A stretch of DNA of 64,000 nucleotides from Burkholderia arboris (lineage in GTDB: Bacteria; Pseudomonadota; Gammaproteobacteria; Burkholderiales; Burkholderiaceae): assembly GCF_902499125.1 (NCBI RefSeq), contig NZ_CABVPX010000030.1:33570-97569 (forward strand). Direction: 5' to 3'. Below are positions 8,772 to 15,861 of this stretch, piece by piece (within the stretch, counting starts at the first letter, position 1; every line of letters begins with the position of its first letter). Under the pieces are notes generated by a model. The model ran no database searches, was not told the origin of the DNA, and saw only the letters and a program-made list of their open reading frames with translations. The position numbers were made by a program, and so were the translations under genes.

Positions 8772-10427
8772 ATGACCCATGAAGCTTCACCCAGACACAC
8801 GTGGATGACGACGACCTATCGCCGCCGGCTGGGCGTGCTGAGCGACGCGGCCCACCTGCCGTTGCTCGGCCACGGGCTGTGCGGCGTCGAGCGCGAGACG
8901 CTGCGCGTCGATGCCGCCGGCCGGCTCGCGATGACGCAGCATCCGCGCGCGCTCGGCGCGGCGCTCACGCACCCGTCGATCACGACCGACTATGCGGAGC
9001 CGCTGCTCGAGTTCGTCACGCCGCCGCAGCACGACGCCGCCGACGTGATCGAGCGGCTCGACGAGCTGCATCGCTACGCGTGCGATGCGATCGGCGACGA
9101 GCTGCTGTGGAGCCAGTCGATGCCGTGTCCGCTCGACGACGATCGCCGCATTCCGATCGCGTGGTACGGCACGTCGAACCTCGGCATCCTGAAGCACGTG
9201 TACCGGCGCGGGCTCGCGTTCCGCTATGGCAAGGCGATGCAGTGCATCGCCGGGATTCACTACAACTATTCGCTCGCGGATGCCGTGTGGCCGCTGCTGC
9301 GCGACGGGCGCACGCCGGCCGGCCGCGACGGGCACGACGCGCGTTCGGCCGGCTATTTCGCGCTGATCCGCAATTTCCACCGCTACGGCTGGCTGCTGCT
9401 GTACCTGTTCGGTGCATCGCCGGCGTTGTGCGCGGGCTTCGTCGCGGGCGACCTGCACGACCTCGACACGTTCGATGCACAGACGCTGTACCGGCCGTAC
9501 GCGACGAGCCTGCGCATGAGCGACCTCGGTTACCAGAACCGGGTGCAGGGCGCGTTCGCGCCGTGCCTCGACACATTGCCGGCCTATCTGGAAGGGCTCG
9601 CGCGGGCCGTCGCGCAGCCGTGTCCCGAGTACCAGGCGATCGGTGCGAAGCGCGATGGCGAGTGGCTGCAGCTCAGCACGCACCTGCTGCAGATGGAGAA
9701 CGAGTTCTATTCGGCGATTCGCCCGAAACGCACGGTGCGCAGCGGTGAACGGCCGCTCGATGCGTTGCGCGGCCGCGGCGTCGAGTACGTCGAAGTGCGG
9801 TGCCTCGATATCGATCCGTTTGCACCGCACGGCGTAGCGGAGACGACGCTGCGCTTCGTCGACGCATTCCTGCTGTTCTGCGCGCTCGACGACAGCCCGT
9901 GCTTCACGGATGCCGAACAGGACACGTGCCGGCGCAATTTCGCGACGGTTGCACGGGAGGGCCGGCGCCCGGGGCTCGAACTGCAGCGCGGCGGCGAACG
10001 CGTTGCGCTGCGCACCTGGGCGCACGAACTGCTCGCACGCGTTCACGAGGCGGCCGGTGTGCTGGATCTCCAGCGCGGCGACACGCGCACGACCGCGGCG
10101 CTCGATGCGCAATACGCGAAGCTCGACGATCCGCGGGCGACGCCGTCGGCACTTGTGCTCGACGCGCTGCACACGTTGCGCGACGACCCGCGCGGCGCGT
10201 GCTTTGCGTTCGGGATGCGGCAGTCGCGTACGCATACCGGGGACTTCCGCGCGCGGCCGCTGCCGGCTGACCTGAAGGCGCGATTCGATGCGACGGCGGC
10301 CGAGTCGCTGAGCCGCCAGGCCGATCTGGAACGCACGCAGATCGGCAATTTCGACGCGTTCCTCGCCGCGTATCACGCGGGAACGCTGAACCAGGAGTGC
10401 GGCGAGCCGGCGCGCGACGCGCGATGA
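8772..10427 (+). CDS. gshA: Glutamate-cysteine ligase, E. coli type
   Basis: This 551-residue protein follows the gammaproteobacterial GshA family. It has GVERETLRVD at residues 38-47, the substrate-binding IHYNYSL, GWLLLYLFGASPALC, PYATSLRMSDLGY and IRPKRTVRSGE, and VEYVEVRCLDIDPFAPHGV in the C-terminal half. The family joins the gamma-carboxyl of glutamate to an amine, usually cysteine, using ATP. It is slightly longer than E. coli GshA (518 residues). An enterobacterial-type copy inside a biosynthetic cluster, which also has a gamma-glutamylcyclotransferase, points to gamma-glutamylation of a pathway intermediate or to supply of gamma-glutamylcysteine. ATG 8772 follows GGGAGACCGTA. A second in-frame ATG at residue 12 is possible. 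Confidence 0.9.
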   Translation: MTHEASPRHTWMTTTYRRRLGVLSDAAHLPLLGHGLCGVERETLRVDAAGRLAMTQHPRALGAALTHPSITTDYAEPLLEFVTPPQHDAADVIERLDELHRYACDAIGDELLWSQSMPCPLDDDRRIPIAWYGTSNLGILKHVYRRGLAFRYGKAMQCIAGIHYNYSLADAVWPLLRDGRTPAGRDGHDARSAGYFALIRNFHRYGWLLLYLFGASPALCAGFVAGDLHDLDTFDAQTLYRPYATSLRMSDLGYQNRVQGAFAPCLDTLPAYLEGLARAVAQPCPEYQAIGAKRDGEWLQLSTHLLQMENEFYSAIRPKRTVRSGERPLDALRGRGVEYVEVRCLDIDPFAPHGVAETTLRFVDAFLLFCALDDSPCFTDAEQDTCRRNFATVAREGRRPGLELQRGGERVALRTWAHELLARVHEAAGVLDLQRGDTRTTAALDAQYAKLDDPRATPSALVLDALHTLRDDPRGACFAFGMRQSRTHTGDFRARPLPADLKARFDATAAESLSRQADLERTQIGNFDAFLAAYHAGTLNQECGEPARDAR

Positions 10428-10464
10428 GGCCGCTGCTGTACCGAATCCATTCCACGGAGGACAG

Positions 10465-11655
10465 ATGAGCAGTATCGCGGAAATGAAAACCGAACGCGGG
10501 TTCTCGGCACGCGCGGCCGGCGCAGGCGCGCTGGCGTCGTTCGTCGGGTTCGCGTCGACATTCACGCTGATCGTGAATGCGCTGACGAACGTCGGCGCGA
10601 CGCGCGCGCAGGCCGCGTCGGGCCTGATGGCCGTGTCGATCGTGATGGGGCTGGCCGGCATCGTGCTCAGCGTCCGGACCCGGATGCCCGTCAGCGTCGC
10701 GTGGTCGACGCCCGGTGCCGCGCTGCTGCTCGGCCTGGGCGCGGTGAAAGGCGGCTATCCGGCGGCGGTCGGGGCACTGGTGCTGACCGGCGTGCTGCTG
10801 ACGCTGGCCGGGCTGTGGAAGCCGCTCGGCCGCGCGATCTCGAAGATCCCGTTGCCGATCGCGAACGCGATGCTCGCCGGGATCATCCTGAACCTGTGCG
10901 TCGCACCGGTGCATGCGCTCGCGCGGTACCCGCTGGTCGTCGCGCCGATCCTGCTCGTCTGGGTCGTCATGATGCGGATCCGCAAGATCCTCGCGGTGCC
11001 GTGCGCGGCAGTCGCGACACTGATCGTGATCGCGTTCATCGCAAAGACGGGAGGCATCGGTGCGGACGGCATGATGCCGCATCTCGCGCTCGTCGCGCCG
11101 GTGTTCTCGGCGGAGACGATGATGAGCGTCGCCGTGCCGCTGTTCATCGTGACGATGGCGTCGCAAAACATTCCGGGCGTCGCGGTGCTCAACGTGAACG
11201 GCTACCGGCCCGAAGCGTCGCGGCTGTTCGCCGCCACGGGGCTGTGCAGCCTGCTGGCGGCGCCGTTCGGCGCACCGCCGATCGGGCTGGCCGCGATCAC
11301 CGCCGCGCTGTGCGCGGGCGACGAGGCCGGCCCCGACGAATCGCGCCGCTACTGGGCGGGCATCGTGTGCGGCGCCGCGTACATCGTGTACGGGCTGGCC
11401 GCGAGCGCGGCGACGCTCTTCATCGCGGTCGCACCGCCGATCATCATCGAGGCCGTTGCGGGCCTCGCGCTGATGAACGCGCTCGGCGGCGCGCTGCTCA
11501 ACGCATTCACCGACAAGGAGGCGCGCGAAGCCGCGATCCTGACCTTCCTCGTGACGATCGCCGGCCACGCGTTCTTCGGCATCGGCGGCGCGTTCTGGGG
11601 GTTGCTGACCGGCATCGGCGTCACGTTCGTGCTGCGTCGCGCGCAGAGCCGGTGA
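10465..11655 (+). CDS. BenE-like benzoate/H+ symporter-family permease
   Basis: This 396-residue integral membrane protein has about eleven or twelve hydrophobic segments and the benzoate transporter (BenE) signatures VSVAWSTPGAALL, AMLAGIILNLCVAP, MASQNIPGVAVLN and GAPPIGLAAITAALC. BenE relatives carry out proton-coupled movement of aromatic or other organic acids across the inner membrane. It starts at ATG 10465 after a strong GGAGG. It is the second transporter of the cluster after the MFS protein, so one may import a precursor and the other export the product. I cannot assign its substrate. Confidence 0.85.
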   Translation: MSSIAEMKTERGFSARAAGAGALASFVGFASTFTLIVNALTNVGATRAQAASGLMAVSIVMGLAGIVLSVRTRMPVSVAWSTPGAALLLGLGAVKGGYPAAVGALVLTGVLLTLAGLWKPLGRAISKIPLPIANAMLAGIILNLCVAPVHALARYPLVVAPILLVWVVMMRIRKILAVPCAAVATLIVIAFIAKTGGIGADGMMPHLALVAPVFSAETMMSVAVPLFIVTMASQNIPGVAVLNVNGYRPEASRLFAATGLCSLLAAPFGAPPIGLAAITAALCAGDEAGPDESRRYWAGIVCGAAYIVYGLAASAATLFIAVAPPIIIEAVAGLALMNALGGALLNAFTDKEAREAAILTFLVTIAGHAFFGIGGAFWGLLTGIGVTFVLRRAQSR

Positions 11656-11718
11656 TGCCGCGCGAACGCGCGGCCTGACGAAGTCCTGTTGCACTCATCA
11701 AAACAAAACGGAGCAAAC

Positions 11719-12879
11719 ATGCAGCACACCATCGTGAAAATGACCGCGACGCCGGTGTTCGCGCGCGGCGACGCCGAGATCGCCGGTGTCCGGTTGTCCG
11801 GCAAGCTGTCGGGCGTCATCGTCGAAATCGAGACGTCGCAGGGCGTGACCGGCCACGGCTTCACGGCGATCACCGACGAAGCGGTCGTGGCCGCCGCGAT
11901 CGATCACGTTGCCGCGCCGAACCTGGTCGGGATGAACGTCGTCGAGCGCGAGCGGATTCTCGACAAGCTTTACTGGCTGCTGTGCCCGCGCGGGCAGACC
12001 GGCTACGCGGGGCACGTGATCTCCGCGATCGACATCGCGGTCTGGGACGCGATCGGCAAGATCGCCGGCATGCCGGTATGGAAAATGCTCGGCGGCGCGC
12101 GCCCGGTGGTGCCGCTGTACACGACGTTCGGCTTCGCGTCGCTCGAGCGCGCAGAGCTGACGCATGCCGCGCGCGCGCTCGTCGGCGCCGGGCACCGACG
12201 CATCAAGATGATCGTCGGCTATCACGCGCTGGCGCGCCGCAACGAAGGCCGGCCGCTCGACCAGGTCGTCGCTGACGACGTGGCGCGCGTGCGGGCCGTC
12301 CGCGATGCGGTGGGCGATGCCGCGGAAATCTACATCGACGCGAATTGCGGGCTCGACCACTATCACGCGCTGCGGCTCGCCGAGCGCGTGGCCGACTGCG
12401 ACATCGGCTTTTTCGAGGAGCCGATTGCCGACAACGATCCCGTCAAGCTCGCCGACCTGAGAAAACGCGGCGGCATTCCGGTCGCGACCGGGCAGAGCGA
12501 GGGGCAGTTGTTCCGGTTCCGCGATTTCCTCGTGAACGAGTCCGTCGACATCCTGCAGCCCAACGTATGCGTGTGCGGCGGCTTTTCGGTCGCGGCGCGT
12601 GCGGCCGCGCTCGCGCAGGCGTTCGGCGTGCCGATCGACAACGGCGGCACGTTCCCGTTCCACAACATGCACCTGCACGGCGGGCTCGCGAACGGCGGGT
12701 CGGTCGAGTGGCACGTTGTCGCGGTGGAGATCTGCCGGAACCTGTTTACCGGCCTGCCGGCCGAGCAGGACGGCACGCTGGCGCTGCCGGATGCGCCGGG
12801 CCTCGGCTTCGGCATCAATCGCGACGGCGTGCGCGAATTTTCGTCCGGCCCTGGATCGCTGGGGCACGGCAAGGCCTGA
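11719..12879 (+). CDS. Mandelate racemase/muconate lactonizing-type enolase-superfamily enzyme
   Basis: The 386-residue product has the N-terminal capping domain and a TIM barrel of the enolase superfamily. Metal ligands are visible in IYIDANCGLDHY (Asp) and GFFEEPIADND (Glu). The third-strand region reads RIKMIV, with one clear lysine. The TGQSEG segment replaces the more common AGE, and NGGTFPFHNMHLHGGLANGG closes the barrel. Members abstract a proton next to a carboxylate to racemise, dehydrate or cycloisomerise acids. ATG 11719 after CGGAGCAAAC is preferred to an upstream TTG. It is the last intact gene of the cluster. It may dehydrate or epimerise an acid intermediate; the reaction is unknown. 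Confidence 0.85.
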   Translation: MQHTIVKMTATPVFARGDAEIAGVRLSGKLSGVIVEIETSQGVTGHGFTAITDEAVVAAAIDHVAAPNLVGMNVVERERILDKLYWLLCPRGQTGYAGHVISAIDIAVWDAIGKIAGMPVWKMLGGARPVVPLYTTFGFASLERAELTHAARALVGAGHRRIKMIVGYHALARRNEGRPLDQVVADDVARVRAVRDAVGDAAEIYIDANCGLDHYHALRLAERVADCDIGFFEEPIADNDPVKLADLRKRGGIPVATGQSEGQLFRFRDFLVNESVDILQPNVCVCGGFSVAARAAALAQAFGVPIDNGGTFPFHNMHLHGGLANGGSVEWHVVAVEICRNLFTGLPAEQDGTLALPDAPGLGFGINRDGVREFSSGPGSLGHGKA

Positions 12880-12923
12880 CCGGCGGCCGGTGCGTGCCCG
12901 CCGCGGTGCGCGGACAGGCTGCG

Positions 12924-13025
12924 ATGCGCTTGCAGTTGCCGGAGGTGGGTGTGCCGGTGGCCGATATCGGCGGCACGATCCACGCGCACCCGACGCTCGG
13001 CGAAGTGCCGCGGGGGCTGCATTGA
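12924..13025 (+). pseudogene. C-terminal remnant of a dihydrolipoamide dehydrogenase gene
   Basis: A short open stretch encodes VADIGGTIHAHPTLGE followed by a few residues and a stop. HAHPTLxE is the near-invariant C-terminal active-site segment of dihydrolipoamide dehydrogenase (E3), including the catalytic His of the His-Glu pair. Nothing resembling the other 400 or more residues of E3 lies upstream, where the enolase-superfamily gene ends at 12879. This is therefore a truncated relic of an lpd gene. A Rho-independent terminator follows shortly, as expected at the end of the lost operon. Confidence 0.65.
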
Positions 13026-13348
13026 GCGCGCTCACGTAGGCGTTGCAAGTGTGATCCAGCGTGGATCCGACTGGTGGGACGGAGCCCCAATACGCGGGGC
13101 TTCTTTGTTTGCGTTGGCAACGGATGCCATGCTTGGTTGGCCGGCTACCGGACGGGGTGCTGCGTTTCTACCCGGAAGATGGACGAGCAAGCGGTCTTTT
13201 CGATCGGATGCGACGGCGCCGACAAATGGACGAGCATGCCCGACGCTTTAAATGACCGAGCAACTCGAGCGCGCGTATTGACGCGCGTATGGATGGTCGA
13301 GCCGTGAGCGGATGGCGAATCGGTCTCGAGCGTTGACCGTTCTCGGGA
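13026..13348. other. Gap between lpd remnant and LysR gene
   Basis: The stretch contains one Rho-independent terminator (listed separately) and otherwise only short frames with no recognisable product. It separates two convergent transcription units: the cluster ending near 12879 and the minus-strand LysR gene. From about 13100 onward the composition becomes less GC-rich than the genes on either side. Confidence 0.5.
13082..13110 (+). terminator. Rho-independent terminator
   Basis: An inverted repeat, AGCCCC and GGGGCT, with a seven-base loop is followed by TCTTTGTTT. It lies directly after the dihydrolipoamide dehydrogenase remnant and is probably that gene's original terminator. It now closes the biosynthetic cluster. 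Confidence 0.65.
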
Positions 13349-14272
13349 TTAAATTTGTCTCGTTTGAGGTGCGAGGGTTCGCACGATGTTGATGAAGCTG
13401 GCGAGGACGTGCCCGATATCGTCTTTCCGCCACACAAGACCCGTTTCAACGATGGATGGCCCGTGTGCCAGAGGGCGATAGACGACGCCCGTGCGTCGCA
13501 AGTTGCGAAGCGATTGCGGAACCAGGGCGACGCCCATGCCGGCGGAAACGAGACTGACGATTGTTTGCATCTGGATCGCCTCCTGACCAATGCGAGGAAC
13601 GACGCCGGCAGAACTGTAGCACTCCATAATGGTGTCGTAGAAAGCCGGTGCGAGATGCCGCGGGAAAATCACGAGCGGAAGCGCTGCGACGTCTGGCAGA
13701 TGAATGGGTACGTCCTCGGGTGCGTTCGACGCGCCGGCCGGCATCGCGAGCACGAGTGGTTCGCTCAAGACCGGAAAATACGATATTTCAGCCGCGTAGC
13801 GCGGCGATACTGGCGGGATAATCAGGCCCGCGTCGATGCGGCCTGCGACCAGCGCGTCGATTTGAACGTCGCTTGTCGCTTCGGTGAGTTGCAGCCGCAC
13901 TAGCGGATAGCGGGCGCCGAATTCGCGTAGCAGCGATGGCAGGAGCCCGTAATCGGCAATGGAAACAAATGCGAATGACAGTTTCCCGGTTTCGCCGCGC
14001 GCGAGGCTCTGCGCGAGTCGCGGAAGCGCTTCAGCCTCAGCGAGCAGTTTGCGCGCCTCGGGGAGCAACGCTTCGCCGACCGGGGTTAGCGCAACCGTTC
14101 GGTTCGTGCGCGCAAATAAAACGACGCCGAGTTCCCGCTCCAGGGAACGAATTGCCTGTGAGAGGGGAGGTTGGGTGATTGAAAGGCGCACGGCCGCGCG
14201 ACCGAAGTGCCGCTCTTCAGCAACTGCCACGAAGTAGTACCACTGGCGTAGATCGGGAGGGGAATTGAACAT
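13349..14272 (-). CDS. LysR-family transcriptional regulator
   Basis: This 307-residue regulator has an N-terminal winged helix (LRQWYYFVAVAEERHFGRAAVRLSITQPPLSQAIRSLE; the recognition helix is around residues 30-48) and a LysR effector-binding domain from about residue 90. Its early Trp-Tyr-Tyr variant and the GKLSFAFVSIADYGLLP stretch resemble the CatR/BenM-like branch that answers small aromatic or organic acids. It is transcribed towards the biosynthetic cluster, with no divergent gene close by. Its target is not obvious; it may control the cluster next door or act elsewhere. The ATG at 14272 opens the conserved DNA-binding domain. Confidence 0.9.
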   Translation of the reverse strand: MFNSPPDLRQWYYFVAVAEERHFGRAAVRLSITQPPLSQAIRSLERELGVVLFARTNRTVALTPVGEALLPEARKLLAEAEALPRLAQSLARGETGKLSFAFVSIADYGLLPSLLREFGARYPLVRLQLTEATSDVQIDALVAGRIDAGLIIPPVSPRYAAEISYFPVLSEPLVLAMPAGASNAPEDVPIHLPDVAALPLVIFPRHLAPAFYDTIMECYSSAGVVPRIGQEAIQMQTIVSLVSAGMGVALVPQSLRNLRRTGVVYRPLAHGPSIVETGLVWRKDDIGHVLASFINIVRTLAPQTRQI

Positions 14273-15649
14273 TCTCGTGAAATGCGACTAATAGCGATGA
14301 ACAATATATTGGACAAGCGGTATCTAGCGCGTGGGTTTTCCGGTCCGCATGTCGAAAATGGGCAGACTGCCCTTTGAAGGCACCCGATATCCCCTTCCAC
14401 TCTGTAATTCTCGCGAATGATGGTCTCGTAGCAGCCTGGTATCGCGTTGTCATTCAGGAAGAGCGCGCCTCGGTCTGTTTGATTATTTTTCATCACCTTG
14501 ATGTGACGAGTGAGCGGACACAAGTGGGATTTTACCTAACTCGGCGATCTGATTTTAGCCCTCTTCGAGAAGCGGCGATTTTCATGGTCGTGAGGGCGGT
14601 AATGGGCAGCGGAATCTTATCGGTGGTTCCAGCCGACTGAATGCCAAGGCAGGGCGGCTGACGAGAATCTCGCGCGAGCAGCACGACGAGTTGGGTATTT
14701 TTCCAGATGCGGCCCATCCAGGTGACGATAGAGACGAGCGTCCCATCGACGGTCAAGTCGAAGGAAAGCACTTCGGGGCGTCCTGTGTGAGCCGGGCCAA
14801 GCGTTGTCCTCAGGCAGGCAAACTTCGCTCGCGTCCGCGCCGGCAACCCGTGTTGGCTAGTCGCCATTTTGTATGCTCGCGACGGGTGTATCCGCCGCTA
14901 TCCCGCTGTACCTGTTATTGAGCGCTGTGACGAAACACAGCAGGTCTTCAGTGCGCCCTTCTGAAACGACTTGCTCATCAAAGGTCGACACACGAGTTGA
15001 AAGAAGCTCGCGCGCCCAGAACGATCAGAAAGCTGACTCACGGATTGGTCCGGGCTTGGGTTTGCGGATTGACTTGTGCTGTTTCTCGCTCTGATATCGT
15101 TATCGATACGCTCACTAATCCATGCCCACACGAGTGAATTTTGGCGAGCCGCTTCGAGGGCCATTTCTGCCGCGACGTCATAGTCGCTGTCGTTGGCATT
15201 CGCTCCGAACATCTGCTTTGTCCAATTGACGTTCGCGTCGCGCTGCCTGCTGGAAGCCCCGGCAGCATTTATTTCAGCTTGTAGTTTTTGACGCTACTTT
15301 CTCTGGGCGAGCCTGTTCTGCCCCTGCGTCTACTCGTGATATCGGTCGACTGCTGTTCCCTGTTCATGTCGGAACCGATACCGCCAGCCTCGCGGGTTTC
15401 GCGCCGGATCTGCCCGGCCTGTGTTCCCGCCACGGTCGCGGCGGGTTGCTGGGTGGCCGCGGATCGGGTGCCGAAGGATCACGTCGGCGTGATCAGCGGG
15501 ATGACCAAACTGGTCGGAACGGAGGCAGCGTCGGCGCAAGTGCCGACGGGCGTCGCCCTTCCGGGTGACTGCTTGCGGTCCGGTGCAGCGGATCGCCGGC
15601 GCAGCGCGATCGTGCGACGCGATTCATTCGGGTAAATTCGAACGCCTGA
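14273..15649. other. Long lower-GC interval without a recognisable gene
   Basis: Nearly 1.4 kb shows no frame I can identify. The base composition is visibly poorer in G and C than that of the surrounding genes, for example around 14281-14600. Short frames exist on both strands: plus 14374-14640, minus 14532-14867, and minus 14898-15212 with an acidic, helical-looking N terminus. None has a convincing ribosome-binding site together with coding-like codon use. The stretch may be decayed horizontally acquired DNA at an island edge. I see no transposase, tRNA gene or clear direct repeat. Confidence 0.45.
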
Positions 15650-15678
15650 TTGACAGGTGGCACGAGGTTGACTAGATT
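15650..15678 (+). promoter_or_regulatory. Sigma-70-type promoter of the ThrRS attenuator
   Basis: A perfect -35 box TTGACA at 15650-15655 is followed after 17 bases by TAGATT at 15673-15678, a four-of-six match to the -10 consensus. Transcription would begin about seven bases later, at or within a base or two of the leader-peptide ATG at 15685. The leader message would then be effectively leaderless. Confidence 0.7.
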
Positions 15679-15684
15679 CATCGC

Positions 15685-15765
15685 ATGAACGCACGTTTCG
15701 TCACGACCACCACGACCACCACCACGACCGCCAATGGCGGGCTGGGGGGAGGTTGCACGTCGTAG
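15685..15765 (+). CDS. Threonine-rich leader peptide of an attenuator
   Basis: A 26-residue reading frame begins MNARFV and continues with nine consecutive threonine codons (15703-15729, ACG and ACC). It then reads ANGGLGGGCTS and stops at TAG 15763-15765. It ends 24 bases before a Rho-independent terminator that lies in front of a threonyl-tRNA synthetase gene. This is the classic arrangement for attenuation by ribosome stalling. When charged tRNA-Thr is scarce, the ribosome should stall in the Thr run and let the downstream gene be transcribed. No ribosome-binding site precedes the ATG, which fits a leaderless start from the promoter at 15650-15678. Confidence 0.85.
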   Translation: MNARFVTTTTTTTTTANGGLGGGCTS

Positions 15766-15795
15766 ATCCATGCGTCGATCTTCCCCAGAAGCCCC
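15728..15795 (+). promoter_or_regulatory. Attenuator: pause hairpin and antiterminator segments
   Basis: A pause-type hairpin CCGCC-AAT-GGCGG occupies 15728-15740, directly after the Thr codons. The segment GGGCTGGGGGGAGG (15739-15752) can pair with CTTCCCCAGAAGCCCC (15780-15795). That pairing would use the left arm of the terminator and so exclude it. A ribosome stalled on the Thr codons leaves this antiterminator free. A ribosome reaching the TAG at 15763 would cover it and let the terminator form. Pairings were found by eye; no folding energies were computed. Confidence 0.65.
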
Positions 15796-15819
15796 GCCGG
15801 AAACGGACGGGGCTTTTTT
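15790..15819 (+). terminator. Attenuator terminator upstream of ThrRS
   Basis: AGCCCCG and CGGGGCT form a GC-rich stem, with CCG and CGG extending it around a small purine loop. The stem runs straight into six T residues. It lies between the Thr leader peptide and the synthetase gene, 43 bases before the start codon, so it is regulatory rather than the end of a gene. Confidence 0.85.
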
Positions 15820-15861
15820 CATGCTCCGTTCGACCGGCACCTGACGTCAACGGAGAACGTG

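Noticed and set aside
5814..8780. A 988-codon minus-strand frame
   Set aside because: It is the antisense shadow of the dehydratase, MetC and monooxygenase genes and has no domain.
13061..13255. Short plus-strand frame across the terminator after the lpd remnant
   Set aside because: It reads through a Rho-independent terminator and shows no similarity or ribosome-binding site.
14532..14867. Possible minus-strand gene in the low-GC interval
   Set aside because: No recognisable motif, no ribosome-binding site and no coding-like codon use.
14898..15212. Possible small minus-strand protein with an acidic N terminus
   Set aside because: Only the first 40 residues look protein-like; the rest is Ser/Gln/Asn-rich and overlaps other frames, so support is too weak.
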